This document shows, piece after piece, positions 53,682 to 62,892 of a DNA stretch of 64,000 nt. The notes beneath the pieces were generated by a model. That model worked only from the letters and a program-made list of their open reading frames with translations, was not told the DNA's origin and searched no databases. Location of the stretch: positions 1,984,001-2,048,000 of the forward strand of contig NZ_CP175511.1 of NCBI RefSeq assembly GCF_046058945.1, read 5' to 3'. How positions within the stretch are numbered: position 1 is the first letter of the stretch; each line of letters starts with the position of its first letter. The position numbers were made by a program, and so were the translations under genes. The DNA comes from Brochothrix campestris (GTDB taxonomy: Bacteria; Bacillota; Bacilli; Lactobacillales; Listeriaceae).

Positions 53682-53994
53682 CGTTTTTTTAAAAAATATT
53701 TATTCTTATTATTTCACACAACTTCTAAAAAGACGAAGGTGTTTCTTAAGAACTTTATTAATATACTATGTTTCATCAACTCTGTCAACATCATTAGTAT
53801 TACGATTAGTTAGGATCCCCCCTCTCTTTTTAAACTTATTCTGTGTTTCACTAAAAAAATCACGACTCGCTCCGATTCACTCTTCAATCACAGCTTAATA
53901 ACATACATTAACAAATAATTAAGCTTAATAATTTGTGTTTTTCTTTTTATATTTTATTTGTTGTATAATTAGTATTAGAAAAGAGGGACTCCAG
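53682..53994. other. Intergenic region between the rRNA promoter and the peptidase gene
   Basis: AT-rich with no gene that I can support. A TATAAT box at 53964-53969 probably starts the peptidase transcript, but no good -35 box is visible. Confidence 0.5.
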
Positions 53995-55251
53995 ATGTCA
54001 ATTAATTCAGTAGAAACAACGATTCAACAAACTTTAACCTCATTAACTAGCGACAACAATGTCAAACAAGCGTTAGCTCACTTAATTAACAGCAATGAAC
54101 ACATAATCAAACAACAAATTAAACTAGCAGAAACTGCTAGCCCACCATTTAATGAAGATAAACGCCGAAAGCTATTCATTAAATTACTAACCGAGGCCGG
54201 CCTTAATAATCTCACAATTGACAGCGAAGGGAACGTCTATGGTTACTATCATCATGTAGCGGGTCGTCCCACACTTTTTTTAGCAGCTCATTTAGATAGT
54301 GTTTTTGCGATTGAAACTGACGTAACCGTTACGTATAAAAATAATAAGTATTATGGCGCTGGTATTTATGATGACGCAAGAGGTTTAGCGGTGGTCATTT
54401 CGATTGCTGCTGTATTGAACAAATTCAATATCGAGTTAGATGCTTCATTAATGATTGGTGCCACAGTAGGTGAAGAAGGCCCCGGTAATTTAAGAGGCGC
54501 TAAATACTTCTTTAAAACCCATCCGGAAGTAGACGCCTTTATCTCAGTTGATATCGATGCACCTAATGAAGTTATTTATCGTGCAACTGGTAGTTTACGC
54601 TATATCTATACGTTTAATGGTAGCGGTGGTCATAGTTATAGTGATTTTGGACGCCCAAGCGCTGTCCATGCTGCAGCTCGAGCTATTACACATATCGCCA
54701 ATTTAACGCCACCAACAAATCCGAAAACTACTTTTAATGTTGGTGTGATGAACGGCGGAACAATCCCAACTGCCATCGCGGAAGAAGCGATGATATACGT
54801 TGATATGCGTTCAATCGATGCAAATGCATTAACATTACTTCACTCGCAAATAACAAATCTTGTTGCTCAGGCTGTTGATGAAGAAAATGAACACTGGTCA
54901 ATGACGGATTCTCCCTTTGCTATTAACGTAATGTCTGAATTAAAAGGTGATCGACCCGCCGGATCACAATCCGATACAGCTATTCCCGTCTTAGCAGCGA
55001 TGAATGCTGCTCGCTCATTGGGACTCACGCCGAGATTGTCAGAGCCTGCCAGTACCGATATCAACGCACCGCTTAGCATCGGCGTTCCGGCAATTGCAAT
55101 TGGAGGCGGCGGCAAAGCCTATGACGAACATTCCACCAACGAATCATTCGATCCAACAGATTCACATTTAGGGCCACAACGTGTATTACTAACTGTCTTG
55201 ACTTTACTCGGAATTAAAGGAGTGACCACAGCAACCTTAACTAAACGTTGA
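53995..55251 (+). CDS. M20 family zinc metallopeptidase
   Basis: A 418-residue aminopeptidase- or dipeptidase-like enzyme. Metal and catalytic residues can be followed: His and Asp in LAAHLDSVF, bridging Asp in YGAGIYDDARG, catalytic Glu pair in GATVGEEGPGNLRG, Asp in SVDIDAP, and the last His in YDEHSTNESFDP. The dimerisation domain (about 215-320) includes GSGGHSYSDFG. The frame is open from 53935, but the ATG at 53995 follows AAGAGGG. It could be a tripeptidase-T-like or carboxypeptidase-like member; the substrate is not clear. It has no signal peptide. Confidence 0.88.
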   Translation: MSINSVETTIQQTLTSLTSDNNVKQALAHLINSNEHIIKQQIKLAETASPPFNEDKRRKLFIKLLTEAGLNNLTIDSEGNVYGYYHHVAGRPTLFLAAHLDSVFAIETDVTVTYKNNKYYGAGIYDDARGLAVVISIAAVLNKFNIELDASLMIGATVGEEGPGNLRGAKYFFKTHPEVDAFISVDIDAPNEVIYRATGSLRYIYTFNGSGGHSYSDFGRPSAVHAAARAITHIANLTPPTNPKTTFNVGVMNGGTIPTAIAEEAMIYVDMRSIDANALTLLHSQITNLVAQAVDEENEHWSMTDSPFAINVMSELKGDRPAGSQSDTAIPVLAAMNAARSLGLTPRLSEPASTDINAPLSIGVPAIAIGGGGKAYDEHSTNESFDPTDSHLGPQRVLLTVLTLLGIKGVTTATLTKR

Positions 55252-55268
55252 CAAAAACATGACACCAT

Positions 55269-55305
55269 AAAAAAGCCTTTCTCACAAAGATGAGAAAGGC
55301 TTTTT
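55269..55305. terminator. Bidirectional terminator after the peptidase gene
   Basis: The stem AAAAAGCCTTTCTCA / TGAGAAAGGCTTTTT lies between convergent genes and ends just before the stop codon of the haemolysin III-like gene. Confidence 0.88.
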
Positions 55306-55956
55306 CTATACATATAATAAAACACTGAAGTACATAAACCCCGTACCAGCTAGCACAAACAGATGCCAAATTGCATGGCCAAACTTCAACTTTGGAAAAC
55401 TGTATATCACAGCACCAATCGTAAAAATAAGCCCACCGATAATAAGCAACATAATGCCATCACCAGTAATCGCATAGTAGAGCGGTTTCATCGCAAAAAC
55501 GATGCCCCATCCCATAATGACATAAACAATCGTTGACACCACACGGAATTTTTCCAAGAAAAACACTTTATAAACAATCCCTAATAACGCCATCCCCCAG
55601 ATGACACCAAACAGTGACCATCCCAACGCCCCACCTAAACTAATGAGTGCATAAGGGGTATAACCTCCCGCTATTAATAAATAGATAGCGGCATGATCAA
55701 GAATGTTAAAAACATACCTTGTTTTAGATGGTTTTAAACTATGAAGCATCGTTGAGCAAAAATATAACGTCATTAACGAAATTCCAAAAATAGTAAAACT
55801 GACAACCTCAATCGCACTTCCTCTTGATGCTGCCACTACAATTAAACAGACTAATGCAGGAATACTTAATAGGAAGCCAATACCATGTGTGATGGCATTA
55901 GCAATCTCCTCTGCAACATTATAGGTTACTTTTTTTACCGCTACTTGATCCGTCAT
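55306..55956 (-). CDS. Haemolysin III / PAQR family membrane protein
   Basis: A 216-residue protein with seven membrane segments. The conserved metal-site motifs of the PAQR/HlyIII superfamily are present: NAITHGIGFLLS, STMLHSL with LDHAAIYLLIAGGYTPY, and a late HAIWHLFVLAG, giving the expected Ser-His-Asp-His-His set. The name comes from Bacillus cereus haemolysin III; most bacterial members are not known to be toxins. An ATG at 55956 is preferred to an in-frame TTG two codons earlier because of the spacing to AAGAGGG. It follows the methyltransferase gene by 23 nt. Confidence 0.9.
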   Translation of the reverse strand: MTDQVAVKKVTYNVAEEIANAITHGIGFLLSIPALVCLIVVAASRGSAIEVVSFTIFGISLMTLYFCSTMLHSLKPSKTRYVFNILDHAAIYLLIAGGYTPYALISLGGALGWSLFGVIWGMALLGIVYKVFFLEKFRVVSTIVYVIMGWGIVFAMKPLYYAITGDGIMLLIIGGLIFTIGAVIYSFPKLKFGHAIWHLFVLAGTGFMYFSVLLYV

Positions 55957-55979
55957 ATTCAATACCCTCTTTCGTTTAT

Positions 55980-57158
55980 CTACGCTAACGCTTTAATAAC
56001 AACAACTTTTAAGTATGCGCTCTCTGGGAAACTACTTAGCGAGGCAAAATCAGTTGGTTGTTCAAACGTTGTCACAATTTCATACGGACGATTTTGAGCA
56101 GCAAAGGTCGCTTTAATTGTGCGGTTGAAATCAGCCATTGAAATACCACTATGGTTTGTCGACGCAATAATATGACCTTTTTTAGCGGTGATAGTAATCG
56201 CCTGCTCAAGTAGACTTCCGTAATCTTTCGCGGCACTAAATGTCACTTTCTTCGTTTTTGCGAAGCTTGGTGGATCAAGCACCACTAAGTCAAATTCCAA
56301 TTCCTTACGGTTGGCATATTTGAAATAGTGAAACACATCTTCAACAATGATACTATGATCTTTCGGATCCAAGTTATTCACTTCGAATTGTTCCGCTGTT
56401 TTTGCACGACTACGGTTAGCAACGTCAACACTCGTTGTATGAACAGCACCACCCATTGCTGCTGCAACCGAAAAAGCACCGGTGTAAGAGAACGTATTCA
56501 ACACACGTTTACCTGCTGACAGTTCTTCCATAATGTAACGACGAACATCGCGTTGATCGAGGAAAATACCAGTCATCGCCCCATCATTTAAGTAAGTCGC
56601 AAAATTAATGTTACTCTCTTTAATGATTAACGGCTCTGGCGCTTTTTCACCTTTAATGAAGTTATCATCCTCAACAAATTTACCTTGTTCACCAAAACGA
56701 CTCTTCGCATAAATACCTTTAAAAGAAACAACCTTTTCAAAGGCCGAGTAAATCGTATCTGAGTGTAAGAAGATACCTTCACTGTACCAGTTAAACAGCA
56801 CGAATCCGTCATACCAATCAATTGTTAAACCACCAATACCATCACTGATACCATTAAACAAACGAAACGCATTTGTTTCTTCTGATTTAAATAACATATC
56901 GCGTTTTTCAATCGCTTCACGTATTTTAATAAGGATGAATGCATAGTCAAATGCTTGCCCTTGTTCAGTCGAGATGACCCAACCAATTCCTTTATTTTGT
57001 TTACCAATTAACGCCGTAGCGACATAATGTTTTTTTTCATTCATTAATTCTACAACCGTACCTTCTTCTTTCGGTACTTTGTTATAGAAGATATCTTTTG
57101 TAATTAGCGGAAAACCACCATTGATGTTACTTACTGCCCATTTCTTAATTTCATACAT
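55980..57158 (-). CDS. Class I rRNA methyltransferase, RlmI-like
   Basis: A 392-residue SAM-dependent methyltransferase of the RlmI family, which makes m5C in 23S rRNA. An N-terminal PUA-like RNA-binding domain (about 1-75) is followed by an EEHUD-like linker and the Rossmann domain. The SAM motif is RVLNTFSYTGAFSVAAA, and the catalytic region is VVLDPPSFAKTKK. No catalytic Cys of the NOL1/NSUN type is expected in this family. The exact target base is inferred from the family. It may be cotranscribed with the HlyIII-like gene. Confidence 0.88.
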   Translation of the reverse strand: MYEIKKWAVSNINGGFPLITKDIFYNKVPKEEGTVVELMNEKKHYVATALIGKQNKGIGWVISTEQGQAFDYAFILIKIREAIEKRDMLFKSEETNAFRLFNGISDGIGGLTIDWYDGFVLFNWYSEGIFLHSDTIYSAFEKVVSFKGIYAKSRFGEQGKFVEDDNFIKGEKAPEPLIIKESNINFATYLNDGAMTGIFLDQRDVRRYIMEELSAGKRVLNTFSYTGAFSVAAAMGGAVHTTSVDVANRSRAKTAEQFEVNNLDPKDHSIIVEDVFHYFKYANRKELEFDLVVLDPPSFAKTKKVTFSAAKDYGSLLEQAITITAKKGHIIASTNHSGISMADFNRTIKATFAAQNRPYEIVTTFEQPTDFASLSSFPESAYLKVVVIKALA

Positions 57159-57292
57159 GCACTTATTCCGTCCTTCTTTTTATTGACTTATGTTTATCAT
57201 ACCTTAAAAGCTACTCAAACACTAGTGTATGCATGTTTCGGATATGTTATAATCCTTACAAAATTGGACTTTTATCTCTGGTAAAGAAAGTT

Positions 57293-58351
57293 TCACATGA
57301 CAATCATCGAAAGATCCTTCGGTTTTACCCAACCACATTTTAGCATGATACGATGTACACTATACGTAATGATAGCCGGCAATATAACTCCTACGATTAC
57401 ATAGATGATAAAATCACTTTGACCTTGCTTCCCAAAAATAGCAATCGGAGCAATCAAGGAATTGAGTCCTAATCCCGCTAACTCATAACTTGTTGTAAAA
57501 CCGAATAACATGGTCGCAATCGGAGCACAAATAAGCGCCGCTAAAAATGGACCCGCTACCAGTTGTGGATGTTTCACTAAATTAGGAAACTGAACTTTTG
57601 GCGTAATCAATCCTTGCGCGAGGTTACCGCCTAGATCATTTTGACGGAAAGACATCACTGTAAAGCCAACAAACTGAGCAGTACAACCGATTAAGGCAGC
57701 GGCTGACGACACAGGATCGAGCTGAATTGCGATCGCTAAAGCGGCTGATGACGCGGGTGTCATTAGTAATACGCTCCAAACAAGCGCAATCACACTTGAA
57801 CCAATTAATGGTGAAATGGTGATAGATTGAGCCATAAAAGCACTCAAATCGACCAACAGCGGTGTTGTCACGGCAGCAAGTCCCAATCCAGCAACTCCGC
57901 CGACTACGACTGCAACTAGTGGAATAAAGACCATATCTAAGATTGTTTTTCCAGTTAACCAAATTCCTACCACTGCTGCAATAATACCCGCAATCACAGC
58001 TGAAATTGGTTGACCAGAGACGAAAACGAGACCTACACCACCAGTCGCCGCATTCGCTCCATCAACAAATTGAACCGCCGCACCGCCGACAGTTGCAGCA
58101 ACCATCGCACTAAAGACAACCAAGGTGTTTCCTTTTAATTGATAGGCAATCGCCACTCCAAATGCTGGTGCTAATAACGATTTAGCGATTGTACCAATCC
58201 CAGCAAACGCCGGCCAATGGATAAAGCCTCCAATAGTTTCGATCAACAATCCGATTCCTAACATGACAAGCACCGCATTCGCTACACCTGCTGATACACG
58301 GTACACATAATCCATCATCGTCAATTTTCGGTCTGTTTGTACTCTATTCAT
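57293..58351 (-). CDS. PTS EIIC-like sugar permease (PTS_EIIC_2 family)
   Basis: A 352-residue protein with about ten membrane segments, Gly- and Ala-rich, of the PTS_EIIC_2 group. Recognisable parts are GGNLAQGLITPKVQFPNLVKHP, read as separate short motifs, and the C-terminal GKQGQSDFIIYVIVG. No EIIA or EIIB domain is attached or nearby, so it may not work in a classical PTS. The start follows AAAGGAGC. Substrate unknown. Confidence 0.8.
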   Translation of the reverse strand: MNRVQTDRKLTMMDYVYRVSAGVANAVLVMLGIGLLIETIGGFIHWPAFAGIGTIAKSLLAPAFGVAIAYQLKGNTLVVFSAMVAATVGGAAVQFVDGANAATGGVGLVFVSGQPISAVIAGIIAAVVGIWLTGKTILDMVFIPLVAVVVGGVAGLGLAAVTTPLLVDLSAFMAQSITISPLIGSSVIALVWSVLLMTPASSAALAIAIQLDPVSSAAALIGCTAQFVGFTVMSFRQNDLGGNLAQGLITPKVQFPNLVKHPQLVAGPFLAALICAPIATMLFGFTTSYELAGLGLNSLIAPIAIFGKQGQSDFIIYVIVGVILPAIITYSVHRIMLKCGWVKPKDLSMIVM

Positions 58352-58435
58352 AAGAACAGCTCCTTTTTGTCTGAATTGTCAGTTAATTAAAACTAGTATA
58401 CTCCTATTTACGGTCGGAAAATAGTCTTTTTTTAA

Positions 58436-58449
58436 TAAAAACGCTTACA
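58436..58449 (+). promoter_or_regulatory. cre-like site in the divergent promoter region
   Basis: TAAAAACGCTTACA fits the cre consensus with one mismatch. It lies between the divergent EIIC-like and AI-2E-family genes and could serve either. Confidence 0.4.
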
Positions 58450-58537
58450 ATGTTTTGGTTTAGTTTTTTCTGTTTAATCGTTTATACTAGATAACGAAAG
58501 GGAATATTAAAACTATAAAGATTCAGGAGGCGTTCTT

Positions 58538-59677
58538 ATGAAACCTACACAAAAAACATCCTTTCGCGAGGCATTTTTAAATAATAAATACATCATTACA
58601 CTTATTGTTTGCCTGTTGATAATTCTCGTTATTATGGGATTGACTCAGATTTCATTTATTTTTCATCCATTAGCAGTCGTAATTGAAACAGTCTTCTACC
58701 CAATTTTATTCGCTGGTGCGATTTACTATGTGCTTAATCCAATTGTAAAATTCCTTTCACACCACAAAGTGAAACGCTGGTTATCGACTACGATTATTTT
58801 TCTAATGACCATCGGAATTCTTGTATTGCTCGGTTTTTGGATTGTACCTGTCGTCAAAACACAAATCGTCCAATTGTTCGACGATATTCCTGACTACATA
58901 AATTTACTAGAGAACAAATTAAACGACTTAACAAGTACCGGGATACTCTCACGCTATAAAACACAAATTGACGATATGATTAGTAACATCGGCAACCTTG
59001 CATCTACCAACGGCATTGAATGGACCAAAAACTTTTTCGCAGGTTCGACATCTTTTTTCAGTGCATTATCAACCGTTGTTTTAACAATTGTCACAATACC
59101 ACTCGTCTTGTTTTACATGTTAAAAGATGCCGATAAAAAGTTATTGCCCGCTTTAGTGAAACCTTTCCCGACAAAAGCACGGCCAATGTTAGCGCAAATG
59201 TTACGCGATATGAATTCAAAAGTTAGTCATTACATTCGTGGTCAACTCTTTGTTGCGCTTGTGCTTGCTATCCTGTTTTATATTGGCTATTTAATTATCG
59301 GCATGCCTAACAGTTTAACCTTGGCTGTCTTAGCAGGGGCTACTAGCATCGTCCCTTATTTAGGACCAATTATCGCGATTTCACCGGCCTTAATTTTAGC
59401 TTTAATAACGTCACCGGCGATGCTATTAAAACTCGTAATTGTTTGGAGCTGTGTACAGTTTCTTGAAGGAAAGTTTGTTACACCGCAAATTATGGGACGT
59501 TCATTAGACGCTCATCCTTTAACTATTTTATTCTCTATCTTAATCGCAGGTCATCTGTTTGGTATTGTTGGTATTTTACTAGCAATCCCTGGTTATTCTG
59601 TCTTAAAAGTGCTCGTTCAATACATCTTCAAAGTTTTACGAATCGAGACTGATTTATACGATGATACACCTCGTTAA
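58538..59677 (+). CDS. AI-2E family transporter
   Basis: A 379-residue membrane protein of the AI-2E/UPF0118 family, with about seven to eight membrane segments and a central soluble region (about 105-165). Family signatures include SHYIRGQLFVALVLAILFYIGY (in pieces), TSIVPYLGPIIAISPAL and EGKFVTPQIMG. Some members export autoinducer-2; others are Na+/H+ or osmotic-stress transporters, so the substrate is not settled. CAGGAGGCGTTCTT precedes the ATG. Confidence 0.9.
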   Translation: MKPTQKTSFREAFLNNKYIITLIVCLLIILVIMGLTQISFIFHPLAVVIETVFYPILFAGAIYYVLNPIVKFLSHHKVKRWLSTTIIFLMTIGILVLLGFWIVPVVKTQIVQLFDDIPDYINLLENKLNDLTSTGILSRYKTQIDDMISNIGNLASTNGIEWTKNFFAGSTSFFSALSTVVLTIVTIPLVLFYMLKDADKKLLPALVKPFPTKARPMLAQMLRDMNSKVSHYIRGQLFVALVLAILFYIGYLIIGMPNSLTLAVLAGATSIVPYLGPIIAISPALILALITSPAMLLKLVIVWSCVQFLEGKFVTPQIMGRSLDAHPLTILFSILIAGHLFGIVGILLAIPGYSVLKVLVQYIFKVLRIETDLYDDTPR

Positions 59678-59681
59678 TATT

Positions 59682-59713
59682 AAAAGCGCCTTCCAAAATG
59701 GAAGGCGCTTTTT
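59682..59713. terminator. Bidirectional terminator between the AI-2E-family gene and ade
   Basis: The stem AAAAGCGCCTTCC / GGAAGGCGCTTTT with a short loop. Confidence 0.9.
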
Positions 59714-59715
59714 GC

Positions 59716-61452
59716 TTACCCTTTTTTCTCAACCGCAATAAACTGTTCTTGATGAAAATCATAATAGCCTTGATCAGTCAGTTTCAGGGATGGTATGACT
59801 GGTAAGGTTAAAAATGATAACGTCAAAACAGGATCAAAGCCTCGCGCTGTGCTCAATGTTTCAAAACCGGCTTGCAGGGCCTGTAGCTGTTCATTGACAC
59901 GCTCATAAGGTTGGTCTGACAATAATCCCGCGATTGGCAATGGCATTTGCGCAATGACGTTTAAATTCGCATCAATCATTGCCACACCACCTTTAATCGT
60001 TGTCACCTGCTCAATTGCTTTTAATATTGCCTCGTCAGATGTGCCGACTGCCACAATATTATGTGAATCATGCGCGACGGTTGTGGCAAAGGCACCCGCC
60101 TTTAATTCGAAACCTTTTACAAGTCCAATACCGACACAACCTGTTCCCTGATGACGTTCAACAACAACCATTTTAACGATATCCTGTGTTAAATCGGCTT
60201 CAAACTGACCATTTTGAGGTGTCACCTGTAACTCTAGATGATTGGTCTCAACATGATTCGGCTGTATCTCAATCACATGAACCGCTCCGTTCTGCAACGG
60301 TAATTTCAAATCAGTTGCTGTGACATTATGAACAATGGCCGGTGACTCGAATGCTGACGGTTCATGCACAAAGTAATCTTCTTGACGTGTTCCGTTTACG
60401 ACAACCGCTTGTCCGCGTTTAATAACACGATTAATCGCCACTGTTTTTGGATTATCTAATATGACTAAGTCCGCCTGATAACCGGCAGCAATCGCTCCAA
60501 TATGCTGTAATTGATGTGCTTCCGCCGCGTTCAGCGATGCCATTTGATAGGCAATCTCAGGTGTGATCCCCGTTTCAATCGCTAACTTTATCGAGTAGTT
60601 AATTGAGCCTTCATCAATGAGGTCGTTAATTAACTTATCATCGGTACAAAAAGAAAAGCGGCGTGCATTTTGGGGTGTGACCGCATCAATTACATTTAAG
60701 GTATCACGTGTAATCGTGCCTTCACGAATAAAAACATACATCCCTGCTTGTAAACGGGCCCGAGCTTCCTCCACTGTTGTACTTTCGTGGTCGGTACGAA
60801 TGCCTGCTGCCATATATACATTGACCTGCTCAGGAGTCAAACCAGCGCCATGTCCATCGGCATGACCTCCTGCGTCGAGCGCATCGGTCACTTTTTCAAT
60901 CATATCGGATGCCGCTCCAAAAACCGCGGGGTAATCCATTACCTCAGCCAAACCAATCACTGATTGTTCGCGATAAAGCGGTTTTAAATCGGATGCTTTT
61001 AAAATAGCACCGGCATGTTCAAAGGAAACAGCCGGCACTGAAGAAGGGAGCATAAAATACGTGTCTAACTTGCTTTTTTCACCATCTTTAATCATGAATT
61101 CAATGCCTTTAACACCGGCGACATTGGCAATTTCATGCGGATCAGTCACAATTGAAGTCACTCCGTTTTGTAACAAAATACGGCCCATTTCCTGTGGCGT
61201 CACATTTGAACTTTCAATATGAACATGGGAATCAATAAAACCAGGCACGATGTATTTCCCTGTTGCATCAATTGTTTCTTGCGCTTCATAGTGACCGAAT
61301 CCAATAATTGTTTCATTCGCAATTGCAATATCTTGTTGCAGCCATGTGCCATCAAAGACATTAAAGACCTGTCCGTTTTTAATTACTAAATCAGCAATAA
61401 CTGTTTTCGTTGCTGCAGCCACGCGTTGTTGTATGCTACTCTTCGTTATCAT
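59716..61452 (-). CDS. ade: Adenine deaminase
   Basis: Deaminates adenine to hypoxanthine and ammonia in purine salvage. The 578-residue protein is an amidohydrolase barrel of normal AdeC length. The metal-binding GFIDSHVHIESS (about residues 72-83), SIVTDPHEIANVAGVKGIEFM (in pieces) and the later FCTDDK Asp motif are all present, as is the C-terminal HDSHNIVAVGTSD. A GGGGAGCGGAACA site precedes the ATG. It is monocistronic; no purine riboswitch is visible upstream. Confidence 0.95.
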   Translation of the reverse strand: MITKSSIQQRVAAATKTVIADLVIKNGQVFNVFDGTWLQQDIAIANETIIGFGHYEAQETIDATGKYIVPGFIDSHVHIESSNVTPQEMGRILLQNGVTSIVTDPHEIANVAGVKGIEFMIKDGEKSKLDTYFMLPSSVPAVSFEHAGAILKASDLKPLYREQSVIGLAEVMDYPAVFGAASDMIEKVTDALDAGGHADGHGAGLTPEQVNVYMAAGIRTDHESTTVEEARARLQAGMYVFIREGTITRDTLNVIDAVTPQNARRFSFCTDDKLINDLIDEGSINYSIKLAIETGITPEIAYQMASLNAAEAHQLQHIGAIAAGYQADLVILDNPKTVAINRVIKRGQAVVVNGTRQEDYFVHEPSAFESPAIVHNVTATDLKLPLQNGAVHVIEIQPNHVETNHLELQVTPQNGQFEADLTQDIVKMVVVERHQGTGCVGIGLVKGFELKAGAFATTVAHDSHNIVAVGTSDEAILKAIEQVTTIKGGVAMIDANLNVIAQMPLPIAGLLSDQPYERVNEQLQALQAGFETLSTARGFDPVLTLSFLTLPVIPSLKLTDQGYYDFHQEQFIAVEKKG

Positions 61453-61517
61453 TGTTCCGCTCCCCTTTTTAGTGTTTTAGTTATTATAACGATAGACCAT
61501 CAAAAAGTAAATCAAAC

Positions 61518-61549
61518 AAAAAAGTTACCCACATGTGGATAACTTTTTT
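61518..61549. terminator. Near-palindromic terminator containing DnaA-box-like sequence
   Basis: AAAAAAGTTA, CCCACATGTGG and ATAACTTTTTT form an almost perfect palindrome with T runs on both strands. It lies after the small gene at 61592. Its two arms also read as DnaA boxes. Confidence 0.7.
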
Positions 61550-61591
61550 CGATACTAACTTATCCACGTTAGTGGTATAAGCTGTGGATAG
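61525..61591. other. Cluster of four DnaA-box-like 9-mers
   Basis: TTACCCACA (61525), TGTGGATAA (61534), TTATCCACG (61560) and TGTGGATAG (61583). One is a perfect TTATCCACA box on the minus strand; the other three have one mismatch. The first two coincide with the terminator palindrome. Confidence 0.5.
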
Positions 61592-62062
61592 TTATTTATC
61601 TGTTCGGAAGAAACCTTCGTCATCTAAATAACTTTCAGCTGCTGATTTCGCATAAAAAGCCATTTCGACCTTGCCATCATCGGTTAACACTTGCCACATA
61701 TCTTTTTCATGTGCCAAAATCAACGTTTGGTGTAGGCGGGTATTTTCCCACGTTTCTTTATAATCAGCCTTAAAGCCTGATTCATCTTTTTGCAACTCAT
61801 CAATTGCCGCTTCAATGGCTTCAATCAATTGGGTTTTACTAAAGTCACGTCCATTGACATAGCCTTTCTCATCCGTCTCATCCATTGTTAAAAAAGGAGC
61901 ATATATCCAAATGTTGCCATTAGGATGTAAGTGACGAACCACCATTGTTTTTGCTTGTTCACTCGCTTTATAGTGGTAGTTCACCCGTTTTAATGATACG
62001 GGTTGTTTCGTTAGTTCAGCATAACGATCTAGAATCGCTTCTTTCTGTTCAAATGTTAACAT
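61592..62062 (-). CDS. Uncharacterised cytoplasmic protein
   Basis: A 156-residue protein that I do not recognise. It has an alpha-helical start (LTFEQKEAILDRYAEL), a beta-rich middle (KTMVVRHLHPNGNIWIYAP), an acidic helix region (about 80-100) and a C-terminus rich in Asp/Glu. There is no signal peptide or membrane segment. The ATG is preceded by AGAGGAAAAG. It lies 23 nt after the stop of the HAD gene at 62086 on the same strand, so it is likely the third gene of that transcript. Confidence 0.72.
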   Translation of the reverse strand: MLTFEQKEAILDRYAELTKQPVSLKRVNYHYKASEQAKTMVVRHLHPNGNIWIYAPFLTMDETDEKGYVNGRDFSKTQLIEAIEAAIDELQKDESGFKADYKETWENTRLHQTLILAHEKDMWQVLTDDGKVEMAFYAKSAAESYLDDEGFFRTDK

Positions 62063-62085
62063 TTTTCTTTTCCTCTTTTCTCTAA

Positions 62086-62892
62086 TTACGGTTTTAACAT
62101 AAATTTACGTACAACAGCTGCGACACCATCGTCCTCATTGCTCGGTGCTTCGTACTGGGAATGGCTCTTAATATTCGCATTAGCATTGGCCATCGCTACA
62201 CCTAATCCGGCATAAATAATCATACTCTCATCATTGTTACTATCACCACAAGCAATCACATTTTCAGCGGTTAAGCCAAGTGATTTAGCAAGCACGTCTA
62301 AGCTAGAGGCTTTCGTAATCCCCTTCATCGTACATTCTAAAAAGAATGGTTTCGAACGGACAATTTGCAAGCTCTCCGAAAAAACCGCCTTAATCAACGG
62401 TTCCACCACATCTAAATCTTCTTCTGCAGCTAAAAACATCATCTTATTAACCGGTTGTGTAATGGCTTCACTCATTGTCGCCGTTTCAATCACAGGCATC
62501 GACACGAGTTGGCCTTCATACGTTGCCCACTCATTCTGACGACGCGTTAAAATTGAGCCCTCGCTATACGTTAAAATATCAAGGTCGCGTTTAACCGCTT
62601 CAGCTGTCATTTGTTGCGCTAGTTCAACTGGAATCATTTTGGCAAAGAGGGGTTCTTTTGTTTTACAGTTATACACATAACCACCATTATACGCTGAAAT
62701 ATAGCCGCCATGTTGTTCTAATTGTAATTCTTTTGCCAAAGCAGTGATTCCTTCATACGGACGCCCCGATGCCAACACGACTGTTTTGCCTGCTAGTTGC
62801 GCCTCAATTAGGGCGTCACGGTTCCCTGTGGATAACTCACCCTTATTATTTAATAACGTTTCATCTAAATCCAATGCAATTAGTTCGTACAT
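62086..62892 (-). CDS. Cof-type HAD superfamily hydrolase
   Basis: A 268-residue sugar-phosphatase-like enzyme of the YidA/Cof group. Motif I is ALDLDETLLNNKG, motif II is LASGRPYEG, and motif IV is CGDSNNDESMI. Its start overlaps the end of the upstream HAD gene by 13 nt, so two related phosphatases are translated from one transcript. They are paralogues of different substrate range rather than copies; similarity is limited to the motifs. Confidence 0.9.
   Translation of the reverse strand: MYELIALDLDETLLNNKGELSTGNRDALIEAQLAGKTVVLASGRPYEGITALAKELQLEQHGGYISAYNGGYVYNCKTKEPLFAKMIPVELAQQMTAEAVKRDLDILTYSEGSILTRRQNEWATYEGQLVSMPVIETATMSEAITQPVNKMMFLAAEEDLDVVEPLIKAVFSESLQIVRSKPFFLECTMKGITKASSLDVLAKSLGLTAENVIACGDSNNDESMIIYAGLGVAMANANANIKSHSQYEAPSNEDDGVAAVVRKFMLKP

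Noticed and set aside
53668..53898. A 76-codon plus-strand frame upstream of the M20 peptidase
   Set aside because: No ribosome site, and it starts inside the rRNA promoter; composition is that of AT-rich spacer.
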